From Mesaphorura yosii (Eukaryota > Arthropoda > Collembola > Poduromorpha > Tullbergiidae): DNA of 64,000 nt. Below the pieces are notes generated by a model. The model searched no databases, was not told where the DNA came from, and was given only the letters and a program-made list of their open reading frames with translations. A program made the position numbers and the translations under genes. Position 1 is the first letter of the stretch. The number at the start of each line of letters is the position of its first letter. This document shows positions 40,001 to 51,599 of the stretch, in pieces. The stretch covers positions 1 to 64,000 of the forward strand of contig WIXG01000214.1 of assembly GCA_009869945.1 (NCBI GenBank). Direction: 5' to 3'.

Positions 40001-43000
40001 CTGCACTTTTCACGCGCCGCGAACAAGCTACAAGCTTGGCGACGACGCTGTGCACACTGTGCAGCAGCGAGCAACGCAATAGGCAATAATATAATTCATT
40101 GACCAGAATTATTGTTATTATGTTGTAATTCTTTGACATTTGTACAAATTGTACCATTATTATTGTGTTATGGTTGAAAAACATAACTATTAACAAAGTA
40201 TGTGTACAAGAGTGTAAAGAAGGCTATAAATCCATTTCACACTGCGAGATGATTATTTATTCTCCACACTATGCCATCGAGACATTGTGCATTGCATTGG
40301 CTTTTGGATCGTCGACTTGCACACAATAAAATAGAATGGTATTGTACAATTTATTGTGCCATGAACAGTTTGAGCGAAACGAAGCAGCCGAGCTTCGTTG
40401 TGGTTCTATTTGATATCTTTATTTTGAAAATATTTTACCGGATAAAGTTTTCAATTTGCGCACAGCAATTTAATGTAAATTAGTACATAATTGGCAATTT
40501 ATTAGCGTGACGATTCTATTTAGAAAGAATTTACATTTGTTGCACTGTAAATTCCACAGGTGGTTGGTTTCTCCACCATCTCACTCTACGATGATGTGAC
40601 AAATGTAATTGTAATTCTCGATTTTAATTAATTCGCCCTTTATGGAAGGAGACTCCACCTCTAGAGTGGTGAACTACGAACACCAGCCGTAGTTGCGATG
40701 TTGAACTCGGACTCCTGAGTACAGGAAATGTCAAAAAGATGAATGGATAAAGAAAGCTGAAAGAACATCCAGGCGAGAAAGGTGGGTGATGCATTTCATA
40801 ATAGTCATTTAGACTTGAGACTGCTCATGGTTTCGTGGTTCATATTTAGTATTTTAGGCTCGGATCCTTTGAAATTCATTTTTATAAAACTCAAAGTCGT
40901 AAAGGTGGTGTGCGTTTATTTGGTCGCCCACCCTCAAACGATCAGATACGATGTCGTCAGTACCCTGACTCGCTGCTGCTCCATGAAGAAGTAAAGTTAA
41001 AAAGCAAATTGTTCTGCTCCGAAATTTCATAATCAGACTGTGGTCCCATTTGCACATGCAAAGCGCCTTATTTAATAAAAGTTATGACTCAGAGCAAACA
41101 AAGCAGAAGACTAAATTTCATAAATGCATGTACTGCTAATCTACATCCTGTGTCTTCCTTATTCAGCAGTTATTCCCACAGCACTGAGCACGTCGCAGCC
41201 TTAAACTCGAGATTGCTGAGGTCAGCCTGGCCAATTTCCGCAACAAGAAGTCAGTATTCCAAGTATGAATCTGGATGAAGGCCTCTGTTTCTACGTTGTG
41301 CACGTCATACCTTCGAGGACGGGCTTCCTGCAAATGCTGACCAAATTATTTTTTATTTAGTTCAGAGACCAAGCGAGGTTAAGTTCAGCTCATGAAGACC
41401 CCTTGTGAATACAGAATGCAGCGAATTAATTGCGCACACCAGACCGCAGTAATATTTTGATATGCTCAACTGCCAACAAGCAATAACTTTCTGCACGTGT
41501 TTAGAATATTAAAGATTTGTACATGGTAGAAATTAAAAGTATCGGATCAAGTTTGATTTATTCATTGTTTAATCAAAGCCCATTATTCTTCCTCTACTTC
41601 TTCGTTATGAAGATCCTCTGAGATAGTTGCATTAATTTAAATGAGATCTATTCAGACAGAGTTGTCATACTCGGAGCACCTTCGTTTTCGTATATTGCGA
41701 TGTAATACGCAATGCGAGGCGAGACTATTTGCATTTCATTTCAAGTCAAGTCCATGGTCAAGTTGTCACAGATTTCAGCCCATCAAAATTAATTCTTTAT
41801 AAATGTTTTCCAAATATTACGAATGTTGTTTCAACTTGTTAATTCAAAACCTGAGCCAAGTTGTCCAATGCTTTTTATAAATATCAACTGCATCAAACCA
41901 GATCTATCATCTCGTTATCACAGCTTTCATCTGTCTCTGCGAGAATTCTCAAGAAGTCGCGCAGTCGCATTCTGTGACTTTTCAACGATATCAACAATCA
42001 ACATTATTTTCACTCTGATCAGCCATTCTTCACATTTTAAAACAATTTATTCATGCCGGACAGACGAAGCCACGTTTGGCTCTGTTCAGCTCTTCTCCGC
42101 TGTAATAATAATCTTCAATGCCCATGCCCTTTGAGTAATGATGGTATCATCATCTCAGGTTTTCTCCTCGTCTTCTTTTTGACAATCTTTTCCTTATCAT
42201 AATCTCATCAATTTCATTTATGTCTTTCTTATACCCAACAACAGGTTTTGGGTTTGAGACAATTTGTACTTGTGCTTGTAGTTTTCTCACGTCTTCGTCT
42301 TCAAACTTTTTGTACCGTGTTGAACTTTATTTAGATCTGTGAGAACGATCAATCTAATTTTTCATCTCATGTTGAAATCAAATACTCTTCTCGTCTTTCA
42401 TGATTATGCTTATTAAGCTCCACACTGATACTGATGGACGACGGTTGATGAGATAGGAGACGAATGACAATCAAATGTCGAAAGCGTGGAGAATGAGACG
42501 AGAACGAGTCCAACGAGATTACCGAATAGCATCTGCCACACGGGCCGGTAGGATCTGCCCTGGTCAAATAACTTTACTGGCTGTACCGTCAAATAGTTGG
42601 GTAGCCAGCTAATCGATTCCGATTCCGACGCCTCAAATAGTAAATCAGATTTATGGTATTCTACGCCCGAAAGTTAAGCTTCGGAACAAACTTTGCTAGT
42701 AGCGAGTTGAGTTGGGTGGGTAGAAACACGAATTATGAAACGGCATACTATTCAATGTGCATGTCTCCCACGACTCCCAGGTTTTAATGAAAATCAGGTA
42801 CTTGCTCCAAATCTCCTAATCACTGTAATAACTTAATGTTAGATTGGTCGCTTTATATTACATAATTGAGTCACTCCAAACACACTGCAGAGTATGAGCA
42901 TGCAACCAGATCAGAATTGACTATCAACTATCATGATTTCAAGCGATGTTAGTACTCTCGATGAAGATTACAGGTGTTTTCCAACGATTGGAATCATTGG

Positions 43001-43154
43001 CAGCTTTAGGTGCGCAACCGGCCATAGGTAACGAAGCACGTGAGTTATGTGCTCACTGCATGAATAAAACTAATCGTCAAGTTTTTTGCCAATTTTGATT
43101 TTGGATTTGTGTTAAACGTTGATCTGAGGGCCGGCATCATTCGCATCTTTCAGG
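37075..43154. other. Intergenic DNA before GMC locus
   Basis: No coding exon recognised. The short open frames on both strands show no domain, signal peptide followed by conserved sequence, or splice continuity. Upstream exons of the GMC copy could lie in the last few hundred bases, but none can be confirmed. Confidence 0.5.
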
Positions 43155-45565
43155 ATGGCGTTCCCCATAAATGTTTTCTCAAGGCTTGCGATTCCAATAG
43201 CGATTGCAAAATTTCTCATGACTGATATTCCTAATCAACTTGCTATCTCAGTGTGTCGAGGAGAGAGGGTCAGGATCTTCAGACTTACGATTTCGTAATT
43301 GGTAATTCATGAAATTCTTGATTAATCGGCAATAAGCGCGCTTTCATGTACGCTCATTCTGTACATTTAAGTTGGAGCTGGTTCAGCCGGTGCTGTCCTC
43401 GCAAAACGACTGTCAGAATCAGGTCGCTTCACAGTCTTGCTTCTGGAAGCTGGTAGTGACCCGAGCCCGATCAGTGAGAACTTCTTCATTCAACCGCATC
43501 TTTTAGGTTCGCACATGAACTGAAATTACTCAACCGTTCCACAACCAAATTCCTGCTTCTTCAGCCCATCCAACGTAAGGCCAGAGAGAAAGAAATTGCG
43601 AGAAACACCAGATTACATCTGATGAAATGTAAATTCTTCATTCCTTTTCTTTACTTTCAACACAAATACACAGCAATACAAGATTGACCGTGGAAAAAGT
43701 CTCGGAGGAAGCAGCGCTGTTAATAGCCTCTTGTACAAACGATGCAGCCCAACAGACTACGATCTATGGGCCAATTTTACCGGAGATCAGCCGTGGTCAT
43801 GGCAGAATGTGCTGCCGTTCTATAGGAAGCTTGAAGATTACGATGGGTTTTATCCAGGTGGACCAGAAAATGAGCCCGTCACGGTTTTGGTTCGGAATAG
43901 TTTCAATAGTGCTTTAACTCAATTCAGGTCCCACACATGGGACTGGAGGCGAGTATCACGTATCCAAAATACTCTATGCGCCAAGTGAGTCTTACTTTTT
44001 CGACGCTGTCCGAGAAAAAGGGCTGACGGCAATTTGTTGGTACATGTTTCAATATTTTTCATGAATAGATCATTCTCGGATTCACCTTCGTGTTTGCTCG
44101 TTACGGTTCGGGAGAATTGACTATAATCTTAAGAATGGCTTGCGTTAGGGAACTTATCAAGCATATATTGAGCCAATCCTGAATCGCAAAAATCTAAAAG
44201 TGTATCGATATTCAACGGTGCAAAAGGTAACTTGGCAAGAGTTTATCGAACCACGCTTATCTCAAAGTTTGTATTCGGCAGATTCATTTTAACGCTTTCC
44301 AAGGAGCATACGGGCTCACGTACAAGCGCCACGGAGCTACGCGATTTGTGCAAGCGCGCACAGAAGTAATCATCGCTGCTGGTGTGATTGAAACGCCAAA
44401 ACTCTTGATGTTGTCTGGTATCGGTCCACGAGGACATTTTGAACAGCTTGGAGTAAATTTTGTAACTCAAAAACGGCATGAATAGATCGCGGCTGGACTC
44501 GAATAACTACCTTTACTTACAGATTCCAGTTTCAGTGAATCTTCCAGTCGGAGATTTCTTCCAGGATCATCCTGGGTTCGATCCTGGACACTTCTACATC
44601 AATCAGACATTCGGGAAGATTCTTCTCACTCCTGATTCTGTGGATGAATTTGTTCAAAATCAAACGGGTAAGCTTAAAGCCAGTTTGTGGTAGATGTAGA
44701 ATACACTGCATGAGAATTCGCATCACTCTGCCAGGTCCACTAACTGAGAAACTTTACACGGGGAACGACAGCGCACCTCAGTTTGCAATGGGCTACATGT
44801 CAAGTTCTTTCCACGATGACGATACGCGGCCAGACATTCAATTCTTCATTCATGAAATGCCATTGGCGCAACTGGCACCTGATTCCATGGATCAGGTGTT
44901 TTTTGGAGTAAGCTTGATGCGACCAAATTCCGTTGGAACCATAAGACTTTCCAGCGTGAATCCAGACGACCAGCCTCTGATCGATCCCAATTATTACTCG
45001 GATCCAACTGATGTTGAAAGAATGATCGATGATCAGTTGTTCATCGTATTGGCACGGAACTATTATTGAACCTACCTAATCAGAATCTTTTCTTGTCAGG
45101 GTTGGACTTTATGTTTGATCTCTTTGAAAATTCTATGGCGTATCAGTCGTTAGGAATTCGGTTTAGTGGGTTCCAATTCCTGAGTGCTCCCAATTTCTGT
45201 TCACGACACGTGACTAGTGGACATGTTACGCGAAAGTTTGGACATTCTCTTACGCCCATCCGACATCTTCATGTAGGATGAGACCAAACAGCACAGTGGC
45301 AGTTTTCGACTCCAAGCTTCGGTATGGTGTCTTGTGCCCCAGTGACACAAGTTGCTTTTTTATCGTATAAACCTCTCCTTGAAACTTCAAACAAAAATGA
45401 TAGAAAATGACAACTATTCATTTCAACAGAGTGTTCAGCACATCCGGACTGCGTGTGGTGGATTCTTCCATCTTGTCATTTGTTCCAAATGGAAACACAA
45501 ATCTGCCGAGTATTCTGGTTGGCGAGGTTGGTTCATATTTTATACTGCAAGATTGGGACCGCTAG
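43155..45565 (+). pseudogene. GMC oxidoreductase (glucose dehydrogenase-like), intron-containing, disabled
   Basis: The order of domains is complete: an FAD dinucleotide-binding motif (VGAGSAGAVLAKRLSES at 43372 onward), RGKSLGGSSAVN at about 43685, the PTHGTGGEYHVS segment, the IIAAGVIETPKLLMLSGIGP signature at about 44370-44430, the C-terminal HPTSSCRM box near 45257, and VPNGNTNLPSILVGEVG before a stop at 45563-45565. Recognisable exons are about 43283-43301, 43372-43574, 43674-43857, 43928-44030, 44149-44226, 44282-44452, 44523-44667, 44735-45031, 45100-45326 and 45432-45565. A possible leader is 43155-43250. Lesions: in-frame TGA at 43521-43523 where a Trp is expected before NYSTVPQ; a scrambled stretch at 44030-44148 ending in TAG; no GT donor near 45031; and a frameshift at about 45185-45210 followed by TAG at 45215-45217. 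Introns are kept, so this is a decayed duplicate, not a retrocopy. Intact family members oxidise alcohols or sugars with FAD. Confidence 0.75.
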
Positions 45566-46729
45566 TAAGGGAACATGAATGTTTTGCAAGGCACGACAAG
45601 ATTCAAAATTCTAGTCCTAGTAGTTTCTTTAATTTTTTGCTGTCGTGAATAAAATGAGGTCATTTAAGACCTCGACTTTGTTGTCAGCACTGGAAAGCAT
45701 CAGGTTCAACTTTTCAGCACGCAGCGTATGGATTCTTAATTCACTCATGCATATACAATCAGGATGAGAACTTTCGCCAGGATGAGGTAACACTGTAAGA
45801 TCTCATTATCTCGTTTTCTTCATCGGTGTCAGCGTCGGCATCTGGAAAAGATCAAAGCACTTGTTCTAGAGACGCTTAGGCGTGACGAGGTATGATGAAG
45901 GAATTACTGCAAGATGCATTTAAAGCATAGAGACCACGTTTCACAAGACTAGTGAAACGGAAGAGAAGGGATACTGCTTTTTACTGGAATCAAGAAAGCC
46001 GCGGCTAATTGACATTATCAACGCCTCATACATTCATTTACTGTGATGGCTTTCCCATATTTAGTAACATGTTCGCCTTTGTTTCAGATTAACTGTGCCT
46101 TGCTTTGTGAGCACTAATGAATTATGTGTAATCAAACCAACATGAGCCTTAAACAAAGTAACCGACACTGGCAATGTTAAAATCGGGTCATCTTTTATTT
46201 GTCAGCTGTTACAGATTTTCCATTGGATTCATGAAATTAGAAATTGCAGCAAGTAATGTTGAGATTCACAGCAGAGAGCCTTAATTGTCAGACAAGCCAT
46301 GGATGCTATGCTCTGAAAAATTAACAACTGATAAAAACAACTAACGACTTAACAAATTAAGAAGTTGCATGTACAAGGACAAAATTAAAGTATTTCTTGC
46401 TTTTAAGTAAGGATACCAGTAGTTAGAACTGATCCTTAGCTTGAAGTAAAAATTATTACTCGATTTGTACGTCAGATACTGGTAAAAATTATAAATACAA
46501 ATTCTGATATACTTTGGGTTAAGGCACAACAAGAGATAACAAACAGTTGACGATAAATGCTTGAAACAAAGTAAGTATCCATTTGTTCGGAATGTTCCTA
46601 AAGATCTTGAATAAAGTCAGATCCAGATGTGAAGACTTGGACGGCAGCAGTAGCTGTGCATAGTTGATATTTGGTACTGCAGATTCTACGGGCGCATAAA
46701 ATTGTGTTAAAAACGAAACGAATGGAACA
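45566..46729. other. Intergenic DNA between GMC copy and Lachesin
   Basis: No exon recognised. The right part should contain the Lachesin 3' UTR, since that gene reads leftward and ends at 46730. A minus-strand AATAAA is present near 46195-46200 but lies over 500 bp beyond the stop codon, so its use is uncertain. A small hairpin (GTTTCAC/GTGAAAC) lies near 45939. Confidence 0.5.
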
Positions 46730-48696
46730 TTAGAAAGTAAAAGACCCGAACCAAAGAAATGCTGCAAAAATCGTCACAATTATCATGCTGAACGAAGCTG
46801 AAACGGTTTCAACGCCTCCATGGAACGAATAACCACACGCAGGAGGACAAATAGGTATAACAGTTTCTAGAGTTAAAAAAGTGGAAATAAAAATTAGGCA
46901 TCGCATTCATATATGTCCACAATTTCAAACTACGGTAGATGCTAAACATCTATTTTTGTGTCATAAGTTGTGAACTCTCACAGGGCGTGCACAACAATCA
47001 AGTTAGATGCAAGGTTTATTGACATTTCCCCTTAAAGAGATTGGAAGCAGCAACATTTCGGCATCCTTGAGGTCTTGACTTAACATTCAAGGTCACAGCA
47101 AATATGCAGAATTCATAGGCAACACAGAAGCCGAAATCATTACTAAATTAATCACTCTCTCAATGCGCAAATACGAGCTCAATTCTCAAACAGGGTTCAT
47201 TCATGGGACACATCATCAAGAAAAAAGTTGAAGATTATAACTTCGCGTCACATTCGACATTCGGCTTACCTTGCAGTTCGACATGTGCCTCGGCAGTGCC
47301 CAATTTGTTAGCTGCTTGACACGTGTACAGGCCAAACTGCTTCTTTTCGATGGTGATGACGCGCAAGGTGGTATCAGTGTATTCGTCAGCGGTTGCAAAA
47401 TGTGAAATCCTGAACGCCAAAAGGTTAAGAATATTACTTTAGATATGGTATAGGTATGGGCAAGCAAAATTAATGAATGAATGATCTAATACCGGAAGTG
47501 CTGATTGTTAGCCAACTGCACGCCATCCTTGATCCAAGATATTGAAGGAGGTGGGTATGCGACAACATGACTGGTATATTTTGGGAGGAAGATATTGTTC
47601 GGTTTGTCAAAAATTCATGTTATTAGTTATGTGAAAGCGCTAACCATTCCAGATCCATATCAAACTGAAGCGCTTGTCCAATTCGAGGTCGAGGCACGGT
47701 GATAACAGGGGCAAACTCAATCTCGAGAGCTATATTACGTCTGGCACCTCTGCCCACAGTATTCTCAGCCTTAAAAACGAAATGTGTGAATTAGACTCAT
47801 TAATTGATCTCGGAGCAAGAATAAACATGTTACTCACCACGCAGTAATATGTACCACGATCTTCCTTTCTAAAAATGCAAAGGGGATGTAACTAGCAGAC
47901 TCGATAAAAGCCAATACCTTGAAAATTCATGGTGGGTAAGGCTTACTTGACAGACAAGATTTTCATAACATTTCCACGATAAATGGCACCGCCGGTGGGC
48001 AAAATGGCATTGTTCTCTCTCCTCCATGAAATCTTCGGCAGTGGATATCCAGAAGCATAACATTCTAACGTCACAGACTGGCCCTCTGACACGACCAATG
48101 ATCGAGTTGAATTATCGGATATGACAGGAGGTAAACGTACAAGCACGTCCACATCCGCGTAAACTCGGTTGTTTACTCCGATCAGGATTTGGCATTGGTA
48201 CGATCCTGCATCAGTTTCCTGGAGATCTTTCACTTGCAATGTGTACAGAGAGCTTGATGGGTCATAACGAAGGCTGAATCTACTATCACGAATAATCAGC
48301 GTGCTTCCTGCAATGCGACAAAGGAAAGAAAGCATGAACCCATCTGCAAATCTGGTCTTTGCCGCATCTTGTATTTATTCTCTTGTTCATACCGGAAGAG
48401 ATTAAGAGCGGGTTCTGGCCAGTTTCTTTGTCCAGCCGAATCCAAAGGACCGGGTAATCGCTTGCATACTGGACGGAACATTCCAATTCCACTACCCCTC
48501 CGATATCTTTAATTTGTTCTTGAGATATCAATGAAATGGTTGGAGTACGCTGAGCTTGAATCTCTACACGAACATACCGCAAAATCTCATGACAGAACTT
48601 CTATACAAGAGGTTGTTATGGAAACTTACCAAGCGTAAACAAACAAGCGATCAATGCTGCCAATATCCTCTGAATTTGCTGGATACTTGTCTTCAT
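46730..48696 (-). CDS. Lac: Lachesin, GPI-anchored three-Ig-domain adhesion protein, complete, 8 exons
   Basis: Reading leftward, exons 48630-48696, 48393-48563, 47947-48307, 47838-47868, 47645-47769, 47493-47570, 47270-47409 and 46730-46866 join in phase to give 369 residues; the Drosophila protein is about 359. Residues 1-22 form a signal peptide. Ig1 contains RTPTISLISQEQIKDIGG with cysteines at 51 and 118. Ig2 starts near PPVISDNSTRS and has SGYPLPKISWRRENNAILPT. Ig3 has AYPPPSISWIKDG and HFATADEYTDTTLRVITIE. The last exon carries the conserved ETVIPICPPACG, then a hydrophobic tail ending in FTF, as expected for GPI attachment. Lachesins are homophilic cell-surface proteins of septate junctions and neurons, needed for epithelial barrier and tracheal morphology. 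The 31-nt exon 4 is very small but is required for KEDRGTYYC. The last intron (403 bp) is the longest. The gene faces the TMEM216-like gene head to head, with start codons about 570 bp apart. Confidence 0.95.
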
Positions 48697-49268
48697 TGTG
48701 GGCTTTGTGGAGATAATTTAAAAATTACTTTCAAGGCAGCAACTTCAGTCTTATGTTGGACCCTTATACAAGGGCTTCGTGGTCAACGGTTCGTCTCCAG
48801 TTTAAGAAACCACCTGGCACAACACAAGAAAGAAATCAGCGTAAACTTTCGTTGGCAATCCAGCTAGATTCAGACAGACCAAAGCAGCAGCGAAAGCGGT
48901 TCCCACTGTTCCCTGGTAAGCTTAAGCATTTATGTTGAGCAATGCATACCACAGACGGGTATTTGCAATGTAAGCTTGGGGGCATAGTTGGAAGGGTTGA
49001 GCCACTTGAGTGAACAAGCAAACGAACATCTGCCTCTCCCATTACGCATAGCGCGCATTGAGTTAGGGTGACTCATTGTTATTGTTATGTAATGCTGGTT
49101 ATTCGTGGAGATGATGAGCCTTCATGTAAACACCACAACGGCATGTATGCCTCTATGCGTAGTTAGTTAATGCGAAATGTGGAGAATATTACACCGCTAG
49201 CTCAATTTTGGCCGCTACTTGGACTGAAATACCCTTTCTCAATTTCCAGGTTCAGCATCGCCTTCAAA

Positions 49269-49679
49269 ATGCATTCTTCACTGATGTTCCAGATTTTAAC
49301 ATTCTTCAATCTCATCTTTTTGGCAATGTTTTATGTGGCTGAAGTTTGCATGTACATTTTCAAAGGAGTCAGCCTTCTATATCCAACGTCATATTTGGTT
49401 TGCGACTTGCTTATATTTGGATGTGCACTGCTGCTGGAACTTATCCGTCTAAAACTGGCCCGAGCTGGAAATCTCACCGAAACTAGACTGCCTATTCTTG
49501 GAACAATTTGTCTCACAGTTCCAGCAACTTTGGCTTCGATTTACCTTCTATTGTGGCAAACTTACATCCTTCGAATCGAGCTAATTTTATCTAGTATTAA
49601 CATTGTGTTCCATGGTTTAGAACTTCTTTATTGTGTCATACTAGCAATAGGGTTTACTACAAGTTCCGACTTAAAATAG
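49269..49679 (+). CDS. TMEM216: TMEM216-like tetraspan ciliary transition-zone protein
   Basis: One uninterrupted frame gives 136 residues with four hydrophobic segments, close to the roughly 145 of human TMEM216. Family-like blocks are YIFKGVSLLYPTSYLVCDLL after helix 1, LELIRLKLARAGNLTE between helices 2 and 3, and the WQTYILRIELI segment before the last helix. TMEM216 acts in the tectonic/B9 (MKS) complex of the ciliary transition zone, and its loss causes Joubert and Meckel syndromes in humans. The frame stays open to an ATG at 49170, but a TTTCCAG acceptor-like site lies at about 49243-49249, and the Met at 49269 gives the family-like start MHSSLMFQILTFFN; I prefer that start, though the longer form cannot be excluded. 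A paralogue such as TMEM80 or TMEM17 is possible. In an arthropod the expected sites are ciliated sensory neurons and sperm. Confidence 0.8.
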   Translation: MHSSLMFQILTFFNLIFLAMFYVAEVCMYIFKGVSLLYPTSYLVCDLLIFGCALLLELIRLKLARAGNLTETRLPILGTICLTVPATLASIYLLLWQTYILRIELILSSINIVFHGLELLYCVILAIGFTTSSDLK

Positions 49680-49714
49680 GTCAACAATTGTAAAATATCA
49701 AGTCAGATCTCTGA

Positions 49715-49720
49715 AATAAA
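49715..49720 (+). terminator. Polyadenylation signal of TMEM216-like gene
   Basis: AATAAA lies 36 bp after the stop codon at 49679. A second AATAAA lies near 49757. This fits a very short 3' UTR before the convergent SLC35B2 gene. Confidence 0.55.
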
Positions 49721-49973
49721 ACAATTTTTGAGCGTATATTGTAAAAGTAGCGCGGAATAAATAATCATGTGCTAACTAAAACTGATTTTGGTTTCGGTAA
49801 CTTGTGTGCTGCTTATTACGCGCTTCAGGACGCACTCAAGTGACCCTGTCATCAAAAAGTAGGAAAAAGATATGCGGCAGTAATAGTCAATGCATGCAGG
49901 AAATCGTAACATCAAATTAGAAACTGACTAAGATTAAACTATTTGATGCACCAGTGGCACATGAGTAGATTCC

Positions 49974-51599
49974 TTAGATCCTGAGAACAGTATTCGGCGA
50001 TGACGCAAGTGTCTGCAGCGAACCTTTCTTCCGTAGTTGTTTGAGGCGATACGAGCAGTAAATCCTTAAGAATATGCTTAGGAAGACAATCAAAACTCCA
50101 ATGATTCCAAGCGCTGTAATCGGATGACGGTAGAAAATGCACGAAAGTATCACAGCAATAGCCTAATGAAATCAGAAGACAGAAAATGCCAACATTTTGT
50201 TTCATGGCCGTGCAACTGAAGGCACTGAATTTACCTGACGAATTGTCATAATTATAATGAAGACAACAGCACCGAATTTTTCAATGGTGAAATAAATGAA
50301 GAGTTGTCCCACCGCAGAACAAATTGACAAGATCAAACAATCAGTTGCGAAGTCAGAATTCTAATGTAAGCGAATAGGCAATTAGGCATAAATCAATCCT
50401 TCATTTTCATCATCAGACGCAAATAGAATCATGATGTCACTCAATACCTGTACTAGAAATGCAATAGATTCAGTGAGAGTTCCTTGTTGAACCAATGAGA
50501 CTCCGGTGAGCAGGAACGAAAAGAGATTCACGCCGGCCATCATTCGACAAGACGATATGTGGTATGACTGGAACAGTTCGCTTTGCCAGTTTGATGTAAA
50601 CGAGTCGAAGACCATGTAGCACACCAAAACAATCAGGCCAGACAATCCAATTGACACTGACGAAACTTCTTGCTTGTCCTTATGCAGGTAATCTGCGTTC
50701 CCAGTCAGGAACAAGACCATTCCAACTGATATTAATGCTGCGGTCAAGTACTCATAGAAGTCGTAAGATTTCTTTGAGATCAGTTTGCCCATCAGCATAA
50801 CTGGGATTATCTTTGAGGCTTTGGCCAAGACCTGCAAGAAATCAAATAATTCATTAAAACGGTTTCAATGGTTAATCTACGGAGTCGCCTAAACTGCAGC
50901 TTACTTGTGTGGGAAAACTGACAAACTTTAGTGCTTCATATTGAAACCACGAACTCATTATATTTGAAAACGCGCAATATGAATACTTGTACAGAGGCGG
51001 CTGGTTGCCTCGCAAATGTTTCTCATAAAGAGTGATGTAAACTGAAGCCACAATCAAGCCAAATATGCGATTGACGAAAACCAGAAACTGGGAGTCGGAG
51101 AACTTGACGTCAGAATATGGCTGAGTCATTATCTTTTCTTGTAGTAAACCCCATGTCAGGTAGCTAACTTGTAGACCCGCAAAGCAGTAGAACAGAAGAA
51201 TCGTCGATTTTCCAAATGATAAAGAGGCTGAAGGCAAATCTGGTCTACTGGTTACGCTAATCAAAGGCTCTTCTTCTCGTCCATACACACATTGTTTTAT
51301 CAGAGGCCAAACACATCCTTTGTCTAAGTACACGAGGTAAATATTCAGCAACAGCATACCAAGTCTTTAAGATTAAACTGCAATACGGAATATGGCTTAC
51401 TCTGATCTTCACTGTAGTTTGTCCTTTTCAAGTACTTAATAATAAAATAGCCTGGAACAAATACAACGCTATATCCGAGTAAATTCGAAAACAACTTGTG
51501 CACCCAGAACGAATTTGAACTGGCATCCAGCCCAACATTCTGGAATACGAAGAACAATACTCCGGCGGATGCTACCGCAAACAAGCTGTAAAACAACAT
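49974..51599 (-). CDS. SLC35B2: PAPS transporter 1 (SLC35B2/slalom), complete, 5 exons
   Basis: Reading leftward, exons 51401-51599, 50905-51323, 50448-50831, 50235-50360 and 49974-50162 give 438 residues; human PAPST1 has 432. About ten hydrophobic segments are visible. Conserved blocks are [89 protein letters not shown] (about 202-221), [10 protein letters not shown] and [20 protein letters not shown]. The protein is a Golgi antiporter that brings the sulfate donor PAPS into the lumen for sulfation of glycosaminoglycans and proteins; in Drosophila, slalom is needed for heparan-sulfate-dependent patterning. The ATG at 51599 is chosen because a hydrophobic N-terminus follows and the frame upstream offers only GTG. 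At 50448 the CAG|GTATTG donor must be used, since reading through loses the conserved [16 protein letters not shown]. The 3' end converges with the TMEM216-like gene. Confidence 0.95.

Noticed and set aside
46519-46767. Minus-strand 82-codon hydrophobic frame overlapping the Lachesin last exon
   Set aside because: Shadow frame; the true frame of the exon encodes the conserved CPPACG and GPI tail.
50382-50447. Read-through of SLC35B2 exon 3 past the CAG|GTATTG donor
   Set aside because: It ends in a short unrelated tail, whereas splicing to 50360 restores the conserved transporter sequence.
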